DNA of 64,000 nucleotides from an uncultured bacterium (GTDB lineage Bacteria; Verrucomicrobiota; Lentisphaeria; Victivallales; UBA1829). The notes beneath the pieces are model-generated. The model saw only the letters and a list, made by a program, of their open reading frames with translations, had not been told where the DNA came from and did not search any database. Every line of letters starts with the position of its first letter. Position 1 is the first letter of the stretch. The DNA is taken from positions 1 through 64,000 of the forward strand of contig CASEYW010000093.1 of assembly GCA_949292215.1 (NCBI GenBank), in the 5' to 3' direction. Shown piece by piece: positions 26,638-34,177 of the stretch. The translations under genes and the position numbers were made by a program.

Positions 26638-28699
26638 ATGCCTCTTTTTCTTCTGTTTTCTGTTTTCCGAACTGGGTGTCGTGAAGTTTTTTGTAGCGAC
26701 CGCCAAGAGCCATCAGCTCTGCATGGGTTCCGGATTCCACAATGTGTCCCTTTTCCAGAACAATGATTCGGTCGGCATTCTGAATCGTGCTCAAGCGATG
26801 GGCGATGGCAAACACAGTACGATTCGTCATAACGTTGTTGAGGGCATCCTGCACCAGTTTTTCCGTGACCGTGTCAAGTGCGCTGGTTGCCTCGTCAAGA
26901 ATCAGGATGGGCGGATTCTTGAGAATCGCGCGGGCGATGCTGATCCGTTGTTTTTCGCCGCCGCTTAAACGGAAGCCCTTCTCACCGGCAAAGGTATCGT
27001 ACCCATCCGGATGGCGGCCATCGACGATGAAGTTGTGAGCATTAGCCTGCTTTGCGGCTTCAATGATCTGCTCCCGCGATGCGGAGGGAAGGCCATAGGC
27101 GATATTATCGGCGATTGTGTCGTTGAAAAGAATGGCATCCTGCGTAACGATACCGATCAGATTGCGAAGGTCCTCGATTTTGATCTCCCGGACATCCTTG
27201 CCGTCGATCGTGATGCTGCCGCCGTCGCAGTCATAGAATCTGGCGATCAGATTGGCAATGGTGGTCTTGCCGGAACCGGTCTCCCCGACAACAGCAACAA
27301 TGTGTCCTTTCGGAATATCAAACGAAATGCCATCGAGAATTCTGCGTTTGTCATATGCAAAAGTCACATTATTGAAGGAGATCCTGTCTTGAAACTCCTT
27401 CAGTTCCAGCGGATGAGCGCTTTCCTTGATGCCGGTGTCATAATCGATCACCTGGAAATAACGGTCGGCAGCGGCCATGCTGCGCTGAATGTAGGTTGAG
27501 ACTTTTGCCAGATCCTTGATCGGGCGGTATGCCAGAAAGCAGGGAGCAAGAAGCTGCGCCAGTTCAGAAAGAGAAATTTCGCGGCTGTAACTGTAAATCA
27601 GAAATACAAGGGTGGATGCAACCGCCACGACTTCCATCAACGGAGTCATAAGGAGCTGAGCGCGAATTGCACGAACAACCGTTTTGAAATAGTGACGGTT
27701 CGAGTCTTCAAACCGTCTGGTCTCGCGCTCCTCTGCATGGTACGCCTTCACGACCAGAATTCCGGTGAAAACCTCGTGCATCCGAATCACGACCTCAGCA
27801 ATCTGTGCAAAGGATTTCTTATAGACCTTGCGAATTTTTCTGCCGAGAATCGCCACAGGAACAATGCAGAGCGGCATGCCGACAAAAAGGATCAACGGCA
27901 ACTCCCAGCTTCCATGCTGAAGACTGGCATAAACAATCGCCGCGGCACAGGCAAGAATCTCAATCGGACAGCGTGTGGCATCGGCAATGACATTGGCAAC
28001 GCTTGATTCAATTGCCGCGGTATCGTTCGTACAGCGGCTGATGAGCTGACCGACATCGGTTTTCCCGTAGAAGCGAAGCGATTGATCCATCAGCTTGCGG
28101 AAGATTTCATCGCGCAGATCCGTCACGACCCGGATTCCGACCCAGCGCATGCAGTAGTGATTGACATAAGTTGCAATATTTTTCACGATCCAGAGCAGAA
28201 TGAAACCGATACAGAAAACCGAGAAAAACTGCCATGTCATTTTTCCTGTTTCCGTTTCCGCCGGGAACGACAGCAACTCCTCATTCTGCTGTTTCAGCAC
28301 AACGTTTCCTTTGGCATACACAACGGAAATGCGTTCAATCCCCAGCGTTTTCAAGGTACGGTTGGCTTTGTCGATCTCCTTCTGAATTTTGGAGACCTCC
28401 TCCTTTTCCGGCTTGGCCAGAATCCGCTTGACTGTTTCGATTTTCCGCTCGTTCGATTCCGCAGCATTGATGGAATCCAGAAGAGACTGCGCGGCAAGAT
28501 CCAATTCCAGGTCAGACGATTTTCCGGAAAATTCAATTCCAGTCATCAGACTTGGAATCAGCATCAGACTGCCAAACAGCGATCCTCCGACAATGAGTCC
28601 CGCCAGAATTCCCACAATCAAACGGAATTTATACGGTTTTGCATAAGACAGCAGACGCCAGTAGGTCTGAACTTTCGCTTCCTGATTCTTATCCATCAT
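26636..28699 (-). CDS. MsbA-type ABC exporter with coiled-coil insertion
   Basis: Half-size ABC exporter of 687 residues: membrane domain to about 410, nucleotide-binding domain after. The ATPase has Walker A GETGSGKTT, Q-loop in VTQDAILF, signature LSGGEKQR, Walker B LILDEATSALD and H-loop AHRLST, all intact. Likely cargo is a lipid such as lipid A core, given lpxA close by, but peptide or drug export is possible. A region of about 95 residues between the first and second membrane helices (about 55-150) is rich in Glu, Lys and Asn (NERKIETVKRILAKPEKEEV) and looks like an extracytoplasmic helical hairpin that MsbA itself lacks. The ATG overlaps the stop of the upstream aminotransferase (ATGA), so the two are translationally coupled. 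Confidence 0.82.
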   Translation of the reverse strand: MMDKNQEAKVQTYWRLLSYAKPYKFRLIVGILAGLIVGGSLFGSLMLIPSLMTGIEFSGKSSDLELDLAAQSLLDSINAAESNERKIETVKRILAKPEKEEVSKIQKEIDKANRTLKTLGIERISVVYAKGNVVLKQQNEELLSFPAETETGKMTWQFFSVFCIGFILLWIVKNIATYVNHYCMRWVGIRVVTDLRDEIFRKLMDQSLRFYGKTDVGQLISRCTNDTAAIESSVANVIADATRCPIEILACAAAIVYASLQHGSWELPLILFVGMPLCIVPVAILGRKIRKVYKKSFAQIAEVVIRMHEVFTGILVVKAYHAEERETRRFEDSNRHYFKTVVRAIRAQLLMTPLMEVVAVASTLVFLIYSYSREISLSELAQLLAPCFLAYRPIKDLAKVSTYIQRSMAAADRYFQVIDYDTGIKESAHPLELKEFQDRISFNNVTFAYDKRRILDGISFDIPKGHIVAVVGETGSGKTTIANLIARFYDCDGGSITIDGKDVREIKIEDLRNLIGIVTQDAILFNDTIADNIAYGLPSASREQIIEAAKQANAHNFIVDGRHPDGYDTFAGEKGFRLSGGEKQRISIARAILKNPPILILDEATSALDTVTEKLVQDALNNVMTNRTVFAIAHRLSTIQNADRIIVLEKGHIVESGTHAELMALGGRYKKLHDTQFGKQKTEEKEA

Positions 28700-29820
28700 G
28701 ATTTCAGAGCTTTTTCAATTGTAGCAACAACATATTCACGCATTGCCGTTGTTGATTCCGGATAGATCGGCAGGGCGAGAATCTCCGCCGCAACAGTCTC
28801 GCTGACCGGCAGATCCCCTTTCCGGTATCCCAGCGGAGCAAAGCACTCCTGCAAATGAAGCGGAACGGGATAGTAGATGTCACAACCGATGTTTGCGCTC
28901 TGCAATGCGGCTTTGACCGCATCGCGCCGGCCATCCCGGACCAGAATGGAGAACTGATTGTAAATATGCCGCGTCGCATAGTCTGCACGCACGGGCAGAC
29001 GCACCCGGTCTCCGATGGAACTGGCGGCAAACAGTTTTTCATATTCCCCTGCATTGTGCTGACGCGCCGCAGTCCAGTCATCAAGGTGTTTGAGCTTGAT
29101 CGAAAGAATCGCAGCCTGAAGCGCATCCAGACGGAAATTGCCGCCGACATATTTATGGTAATATTTCGGGTTCATTCCATGATTGCGGAAAATTTTGAGT
29201 TTTTCCACACGCTCCGGCGTATTGGCAGTCACCATTCCGCCGTCGCCGAAGCAGCCGAGGTTCTTGCTCGGGAAAAAGGAAAAGCACCCGTAGTGACCAA
29301 ATGAACCGACCCGTTCTCCTTTGTATTCGGAACCGATCGCCTGAGCGGCATCTTCGATTACAATCAGATTATGGCGTCCTGCGATCTCCAGAATCGGCTC
29401 CATCTCCGCCGCCTGTCCGAACAGATGCACGGGAATGAGAGCTTTTGTACGCGGTGTGATTTTTTCCTCAATTTTCGATGCGTCCAGATTGAAAGTCTCC
29501 GGATCGATATCCACGAACACCGGTTTTGCACCGACACGCGCAATTGCGCCAGCCGTGGCGAAAAAAGTGAACGGTGTCGTAATCACCTCATCCCCTGCGC
29601 CGATTCCCTCAACCATCAGGGAAACAAGCAGGGCATCGGAACCGGAAGTCACGCCACAGGCACCTGCCGCATGGCAGTATGCAGCGATTTCCTCTTCCAA
29701 TCTGGCAACTTTGGGCCCGAGAATAAACATCTGGGAATCGCTGAGTTCTTCGATTTCCTTCATAATCTCCTGTTTCAGAGAAGCAAACTGTCCTTTCAGA
29801 TCAAGAAGCGGAACTTGCAT
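28696..29820 (-). CDS. DegT/DnrJ-type sugar-nucleotide aminotransferase
   Basis: PLP enzyme of 374 residues that converts a keto-sugar nucleotide into an amino sugar for surface glycan or lipid A. The PLP-binding Lys is Lys186 in FFPSKNLG, with the cofactor Asp in VIEDAAQAIG and the tail YPVPLHLQECF. The N-terminus (VPLLDLKGQ, FILGPKVARLE) is closest, from memory, to WbpE/WlbC-type enzymes that aminate UDP-3-keto sugars. GGAAAGGAAAG precedes the ATG. It is coupled by a four-base overlap to the exporter at 26636, which hints that the sugar goes into an exported lipid. Confidence 0.85.
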   Translation of the reverse strand: MQVPLLDLKGQFASLKQEIMKEIEELSDSQMFILGPKVARLEEEIAAYCHAAGACGVTSGSDALLVSLMVEGIGAGDEVITTPFTFFATAGAIARVGAKPVFVDIDPETFNLDASKIEEKITPRTKALIPVHLFGQAAEMEPILEIAGRHNLIVIEDAAQAIGSEYKGERVGSFGHYGCFSFFPSKNLGCFGDGGMVTANTPERVEKLKIFRNHGMNPKYYHKYVGGNFRLDALQAAILSIKLKHLDDWTAARQHNAGEYEKLFAASSIGDRVRLPVRADYATRHIYNQFSILVRDGRRDAVKAALQSANIGCDIYYPVPLHLQECFAPLGYRKGDLPVSETVAAEILALPIYPESTTAMREYVVATIEKALKS

Positions 29821-29883
29821 GGCGGTCTTTCCTTTCCTGTATGATATATGATACTATGATTGCCGTTGTTGTCATAATTGGAT

Positions 29884-29912
29884 AATATAACCCCAAAAAC
29901 AGGTTTTGTCAT
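29884..29912 (-). promoter_or_regulatory. Promoter of the aminotransferase-exporter operon
   Basis: On the minus strand ATGACA (29912-29907), 17 bp, TATATT (29889-29884), 63 bp before the ATG at 29820. Confidence 0.55.
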
Positions 29913-29965
29913 TCTGTCAAACCGGAAATCTTCAACTTTTTTTGCGGCGAGCCGGATACGGGGGC

Positions 29966-31504
29966 TCAATGCGATCGGCGATATACGATTACAAGTCCGC
30001 CCAGAGTGGAATCCCGGTACAGGGCAAGGCAGCTCCGGTCAGGAAGCAGAGAAGGCCCGGACATGCCAGTCTTCTCGAAATCATGCTCCTGATAGACGAA
30101 TACGGTATCCGGCGGCATTCCGGCATCGGACTTCTCCCGCAGCCGTACCGGCGCATAGAATGGAACACGTCCGGAGTACACCATTGGAAACGGCTCTTTC
30201 ACATACCCCATTTCCGGCATTGTCAGCATTTGCGCCAGGGGCCAGGAGACCACAATCGGCGAATCTCTGTACTCCTCCAGGAATGTGCAGAGACGCCGAT
30301 TCGCCGCCACATCGCGCAGATATTCACGGCTCCGTTCCAGATACTCCCCTGAACGGCGGATTCCGAATGGAAGCGCTTTGTAAAACACAGGACCGAACAA
30401 TCCAGCAAGGATCAGCAGCCATGCGACAGTTCCGCGGAAACGCCGCACGTTCCACGCCACCAGCAGAAATGCCGGAAACGATGCCGCCGCCATATAACGC
30501 GGCAACGCAATTTTCGCCACAAGATATGCTCCGAGATATCCGAAAACCGTCAGCAGGAGAAAGATCTGGATCATCCGTTCCTCCGATCGAACATCATGAT
30601 ACCGGAACACATTCACACAAAACAGAATTCCTCCAAGCAGAATCACAGAATACAGCACCGGAAAATAGAGCTCATAATGAAAATAAAACTTTCTCAGCAG
30701 GAACAACGGCAGACTCCCGCCTCCATCGCGAACAGGCGTTCCGGAGGAATGAATTCCTCCTGCCGAAACATCCACATTATGCTGAAGCATCCAGTAGAGA
30801 AAAAGGAAACAGACAAATCCGGCAAGCAAAGGAGAAAGCAGAGTCTTCCATTCATTCCGATTCTGAAGAATCCGGAGTGTCAGGTAAAGCAGAAATGCCA
30901 GACATAACACCGCAGCGGAAGTCTTGACGAATCCGGCAAAAAAAAGAATCCCAAGCGCAGCAAACCACTGCTTCCGATACACAAACCAGATCGTCAGCAT
31001 AACGCAGAAAATCAGCGCGCATTCCAGCCCGAGCGCAGCGATCCGACCGGAAATCACAGGCTCGGAAAACGCCGCCAGAGTCCACAGAAGCGAAACGAAC
31101 GGCGAAACAGAATTCCGTTTCAGCACTTGAAACAGAATCGCTCCGGCGCCGGCGATGCAGGCAATGTTGAAGAGATGTCCGATCAGATGAACCGTTTGCG
31201 GCGGCAGCAGCAGATAAAGGACCCCGTACAGCACCGGCAGAAGAGCAAAGCGGTACACATCCGATCCTTCAAAGGAATGCTGCCCCGGTGCCCACAGCTC
31301 TGCAAACGAAAAGTGGTGCTTCGCCAGAAAAACCGCCTGATTGTGAAGCCCGATGATTTCATCCCAATGCGGCGGATTCCATAAATATGGGAGATTCAAC
31401 AGCAGGAGCAGAAAAAAGAACAGAAAAAACGCGCCGGGGAATCCCGCGCCGGCGAGAAAATCCCCGGCACGATTCCGCAGACGCGTCAAACGAGAGACTG
31501 CCAT
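29966..31504 (-). CDS. GT-C type membrane glycosyltransferase-like protein
   Basis: A 512-residue polytopic protein with about ten hydrophobic segments in the first 370 residues and a soluble tail. Shortly after the first helix comes PPHWDE (Asp48, Glu49), the place where GT-C/GT39 (ArnT, PMT) enzymes carry their catalytic acidic pair. It probably moves a sugar from a polyprenyl phosphate to a surface acceptor; donor and acceptor are unknown. The start overlaps the galactokinase stop (TGATG), which points to translational coupling in one operon behind the promoter at 32711-32738. The link with galactokinase could mean galactose-containing surface glycan, which is inference. Confidence 0.68.
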   Translation of the reverse strand: MAVSRLTRLRNRAGDFLAGAGFPGAFFLFFFLLLLLNLPYLWNPPHWDEIIGLHNQAVFLAKHHFSFAELWAPGQHSFEGSDVYRFALLPVLYGVLYLLLPPQTVHLIGHLFNIACIAGAGAILFQVLKRNSVSPFVSLLWTLAAFSEPVISGRIAALGLECALIFCVMLTIWFVYRKQWFAALGILFFAGFVKTSAAVLCLAFLLYLTLRILQNRNEWKTLLSPLLAGFVCFLFLYWMLQHNVDVSAGGIHSSGTPVRDGGGSLPLFLLRKFYFHYELYFPVLYSVILLGGILFCVNVFRYHDVRSEERMIQIFLLLTVFGYLGAYLVAKIALPRYMAAASFPAFLLVAWNVRRFRGTVAWLLILAGLFGPVFYKALPFGIRRSGEYLERSREYLRDVAANRRLCTFLEEYRDSPIVVSWPLAQMLTMPEMGYVKEPFPMVYSGRVPFYAPVRLREKSDAGMPPDTVFVYQEHDFEKTGMSGPSLLPDRSCLALYRDSTLGGLVIVYRRSH

Positions 31505-32661
31505 CAGGCAGGCTCGGAGCTCGCACCGTCACCGACGGAACAGATGATCGTTTCAATCGTCTTTCCGGTTTTGAGCTTATAGGCTGCAGCAAGACGGCGG
31601 CAGTACTCTTCCGCATCGTTCTCCCGCACCAGGTGAATGCTGATTCCGCCGAATCCGCCTCCGCTGAGACGCGCCCCCACACATCCGGGAATCGTATGCG
31701 CGAGCTCGACCAGGATATCCAGTTCCGGACAACTGTTTTCGAAGCAGTCGCGGGAACTCTCATGGCTGGCAAACAGAAGCGCGCCGAACTCCTCCACCTT
31801 TCCGGCGGAGAGCAATTCCACGCCCTTCATTACGCGCTCATTTTCTCCCACGACATGTTTGGCGCGCAGATAATCGGTGTGATCCAGAATGGGTTTGCAC
31901 TCTTCCAGCATTGCAGATGTGACGTCGCGCAGCGCCTTGACCTCCGGATACTTTGTCCGAATCGCCTTTGCCGCACGCTCGCAACTCTCCCGGCGCAGAT
32001 TGTAATCGGATTCCACCAGGTTATGCTTGACCATCGTATTTGCCACGACAATCTTCCAACCTGCAGGCATCGCAACAGTCTTAAGTACCTCGACCGAACG
32101 GAAATCACAGAGGATAAACGAATTCTTCTTTCCATAAAGCGAACTGAACTGATCCAGAAGCCCGGACTTGAGTCCAAGATAGACATTCTCAACAGACTGC
32201 CCGATTCTTGCCCAGTCCGGCAGCGGCAGCTCAATACCGCAAAGCTGGCGCAGCGCCATGCAGAACGCCATCTCCAGCGCAGCAGAACTGCTCATCCCAG
32301 CAGAAAGCGGAACGGTGCTCTTGAAAAGAACCTCAAACGCGGGATATTCAATACCGCGGCGCCGGAGTTCCACCAGTACGCCTTTGATGTAGTTCGTCCA
32401 GTCTTTCGGACGGGGTTTGTCCATATCGTCAAGATCAATCGTGAAAACTCCCTGAAGCGGAGGATTCATCAATTTGCAGATTCTGCCGGGAATTGCGGAA
32501 ATCGCCATTTCAGTTGCCTGTCCCGTCGCGCAGCTGAGAACATACCCTTCGTTGTAATCTGTGTGATTGCCGAGAATCTCAAGTCTGCCCGGAGCATGGG
32601 AGTATGCCGCCGGCGCGTGTTTGAACTCAGCCGCAAAAGAATTGACAATATCCTCTTTCAT
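31504..32661 (-). CDS. Galactokinase-type GHMP sugar kinase
   Basis: GHMP kinase of 385 residues that phosphorylates a sugar, most likely galactose at C1. The galactokinase signature is APGRLEILGNHTDYN (residues 23-37); E. coli GalK has GRVNLIGEHTDYN, so Glu is replaced by Asn as in some other bacterial lineages. The ATP loop is PLSAGMSSSAALE near residue 120 and the third motif is ARLSGGGFGG. All three motifs are intact. N-acetylgalactosamine kinase or another GHMP sugar kinase is the alternative, so I leave the symbol blank. No galT or galE lies next to it. Confidence 0.83.
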   Translation of the reverse strand: MKEDIVNSFAAEFKHAPAAYSHAPGRLEILGNHTDYNEGYVLSCATGQATEMAISAIPGRICKLMNPPLQGVFTIDLDDMDKPRPKDWTNYIKGVLVELRRRGIEYPAFEVLFKSTVPLSAGMSSSAALEMAFCMALRQLCGIELPLPDWARIGQSVENVYLGLKSGLLDQFSSLYGKKNSFILCDFRSVEVLKTVAMPAGWKIVVANTMVKHNLVESDYNLRRESCERAAKAIRTKYPEVKALRDVTSAMLEECKPILDHTDYLRAKHVVGENERVMKGVELLSAGKVEEFGALLFASHESSRDCFENSCPELDILVELAHTIPGCVGARLSGGGFGGISIHLVRENDAEEYCRRLAAAYKLKTGKTIETIICSVGDGASSEPA

Positions 32662-32710
32662 CTTATTGGTTCCAATCTCTCTGTTGTTTTCTTTGCATTT
32701 GTTTCTTTAG

Positions 32711-32738
32711 AATATATTTGATTTAGGCGAGAATTCAA
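32711..32738 (-). promoter_or_regulatory. Promoter of the galactokinase operon
   Basis: On the minus strand TTGAAT (32738-32733), 16 bp, TATATT (32716-32711), 50 bp before the ATG. Confidence 0.62.
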
Positions 32739-32791
32739 CCGGAAAGATTTTTTTTTTACTTTTTTTTCCTTTTTCACACAATAAACCCGAA

Positions 32792-32808
32792 CCGTATCCG
32801 TTATACGG
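32792..32808. promoter_or_regulatory. Palindrome CCGTAT-N5-ATACGG, candidate operator
   Basis: A perfect six-base inverted repeat (32792-32797 and 32803-32808) lies about 55 bp upstream of the galactokinase -35 box and at the head of the proposed small plus-strand unit. It contains TTATAC, the best -10-like hexamer for that unit. Its binding protein is unknown. Confidence 0.4.
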
Positions 32809-32841
32809 ACAACGCGTGATTGGGCGCGCCTGGGAACGTGC

Positions 32842-32898
32842 ATGGAGAACATGTTCTCATTCAAACTCTCTCTTCTCTATTCTCCCGGCAGGCGGTGA
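32842..32898 (+). CDS. Possible 18-residue leader peptide or small RNA body
   Basis: ATG at 32842 opens a frame of 18 codons (MENMFSFKLSLLYSPGRR) whose TGA at 32896-32898 falls in the loop of a strong terminator hairpin. That layout is typical of leader peptides or of a short noncoding transcript. The ribosome site is poor (GGGAA), so a small RNA from about 32800 to 32922 is equally possible. A 14-base perfect palindrome, GAGAACATGTTCTC (32845-32858), overlaps its first codons. I know no family for it. Confidence 0.3.
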   Translation: MENMFSFKLSLLYSPGRR

Positions 32899-32922
32899 GG
32901 CGCCGCCTGCCACCCTTTTTTC
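32887..32922 (+). terminator. Rho-independent terminator with no annotated upstream gene
   Basis: GGCAGGCGG (32887-32895) and CCGCCTGCC (32903-32911) form a perfect nine-pair stem, then ACCC and seven T. The T-run is on the plus strand only, while all flanking genes are on the minus strand. Confidence 0.75.
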
Positions 32923-32959
32923 CATCAGGCATTTCTGTCAACGAATTTCCATCCGGATC

Positions 32960-32994
32960 AAAAAAAATCCGTTTCTCTTTTTACGGAGAAACGG
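32960..32994 (-). terminator. Rho-independent terminator of the secreted Ig-like protein gene
   Basis: Read on the minus strand, CCGTTTCTC, loop CGTAAAAA, GAGAAACGG, then A and eight T. It lies 25 bp after the stop at 33019. Confidence 0.9.
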
Positions 32995-33018
32995 AACAGA
33001 AGCAAACTATGCGGAAAA

Positions 33019-33606
33019 CTACGGAGTTGTATCCACAGGATAACGGAGCGGAGTGTAAAGAAAGCTGTCTTTGATCAGCGGTTTCATATCGTTGCCGATC
33101 ATGTGAGACTGCTCTTCAAACGTTTTCAGTGAAGGGAGCGGATAAACAGCAATCGGCATATCGCCGCCAATGTTGAACAGATCGCTGTTGCCATATCCGT
33201 GCACCTTGATAAAATATTGTCCAGTGACCTTGAAACTGGAAAAGTTCAGTGCATAAATCTGTTCCTTCGGCACCTCTTTATGAACCGGAGCCAGGACGCC
33301 CTGCGGGTTCTTCATCAGAATCGGCTTGCCGGAAAAAACGACTTTTCCCTGTGGAGTACACAAAGAAAATTTCGCAGGCACCTTTTTCTCTTTTCCCGGA
33401 ACAAATGTCAGGTATGCAATTTTCACCGGCATGTTTTTCCAGTAGCCGTATTTTCCCACGTAGATACTGGGAAAAAAGGTCTGATTCTGTTTCTGATTGA
33501 TTCCGGCAGTTTTACCGCCGGGTACGCTTGCCGCCGGATTCTGCGCACCGACACTCCCGAACATCAATCCCATTCCCAATGCCAGTCCGATCAACAGAAT
33601 TTTCAT
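33019..33606 (-). CDS. Small secreted protein with CelD_N-like Ig domain
   Basis: A 195-residue protein with a signal peptide (about 1-20, ending near GSVGAQ). Residues about 45-155 have the pattern of the N-terminal Ig-like domain of GH9 cellulases: IYVGKYGYWKN at the first strand, FSLCTPQGKVVFSGKP, and VTGQYFIKVHGYG followed by LFNIGGD. In GH9 enzymes a catalytic barrel follows, but here the chain ends 35 residues later. So it may be a free carbohydrate- or protein-binding module, or what is left of a longer enzyme. Downstream to 32660 I see no frame resembling a GH9 catalytic domain. GAGG nine bases before the ATG at 33606 sets the start; 14 codons upstream are open but unsupported. Confidence 0.6.
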   Translation of the reverse strand: MKILLIGLALGMGLMFGSVGAQNPAASVPGGKTAGINQKQNQTFFPSIYVGKYGYWKNMPVKIAYLTFVPGKEKKVPAKFSLCTPQGKVVFSGKPILMKNPQGVLAPVHKEVPKEQIYALNFSSFKVTGQYFIKVHGYGNSDLFNIGGDMPIAVYPLPSLKTFEEQSHMIGNDMKPLIKDSFLYTPLRYPVDTTP

Positions 33607-33673
33607 AACTCCATCCCTCATTTCTTTCTTTTCTGATTCCTGTCTCAAGCGACAGAAACACTCGTTGTTTTTT

Positions 33674-33703
33674 GTAATATGCCATGAAAATGAATTTTAT
33701 CAA
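33674..33703 (-). promoter_or_regulatory. Promoter of the secreted Ig-like protein gene
   Basis: On the minus strand TTGATA (33703-33698), 18 bp, TATTAC (33679-33674). The 250 bp between this gene and 33860 contain no other supported gene. Confidence 0.4.
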
Positions 33704-33859
33704 GTCTTTTGCCGGAAGAATCAGGAACAGCAAAGAAGACTCCCGTAGAAACTGGCGAATCTTTTTCAGGCATTTTTTCAGATCGGGAAACGGGGATGCC
33801 TTCCGGGATTCCATCCAACGGGACAGCCGTCATCCAGGAAACAAATCTGCGCGCAGAGA

Positions 33860-34033
33860 CTAGTCGCTCAAGTACTTCAGGTATACCGGCAGGCTCAGAA
33901 TCAAAAGGAGCGGGATCAGGAAAAACGACAGGATCGTAACAAGAAGACTTGTCTTCTCCTTCTGAATCCGCAGTTCCGGTTTTTGCTCCTCACGATGATT
34001 TCCAGCGCGTGCTTCTTCCATTGTCGTTTTCAC
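33860..34033 (-). CDS. Small single-pass membrane protein (57 residues)
   Basis: The product has a charged N-terminal half (MEEARAGNHREEQKPEL) and a hydrophobic helix (TSLLVTILSFFLIPLLLILS) near residues 30-49, then a short tail. A very strong AAAGGAGGAGG lies eight bases before a GTG codon at 34033, so I take that as the start over a TTG at 34066. The role is unknown; tiny one-helix proteins often regulate or stabilise membrane complexes. It has its own likely promoter at 34065-34093 and is followed by 250 bp before the next gene on that strand. Confidence 0.6.
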   Translation of the reverse strand: MKTTMEEARAGNHREEQKPELRIQKEKTSLLVTILSFFLIPLLLILSLPVYLKYLSD

Positions 34034-34064
34034 AGGGACCACCTCCTCCTTTGCATCTGATTCC

Positions 34065-34093
34065 AATATAAATCATAAAAAAAGGAAAATCCA
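34065..34093 (-). promoter_or_regulatory. Candidate promoter of the 57-residue membrane protein
   Basis: On the minus strand TGGATT (34093-34088), 17 bp, TATATT (34070-34065), 31 bp before the GTG. Confidence 0.42.
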
Positions 34094-34177
34094 TTGTTCT
34101 GCAAAACTTTTTTTTTCTTTTTTTTGGAGAATCCGTGACAGAAACGGCTCAAAAGACACCCAGTTGGAAGAGGAACT

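Noticed and set aside
31387..32721. 444-codon open frame antisense to galactokinase
   Set aside because: All GHMP motifs are on the minus strand; the plus frame has no family likeness.
32820..32925. tRNA or SRP-like RNA in the galK gap
   Set aside because: No TPsiC-type GGTTCGAATCC, no cloverleaf and no SRP loop sequence; only palindromes and a terminator are present.
33645..33939. Two short overlapping frames (33645-33833 minus, 33709-33939 plus) in the gap upstream of the secreted Ig-like protein
   Set aside because: Neither has a ribosome binding site, promoter at the right place or recognisable sequence.
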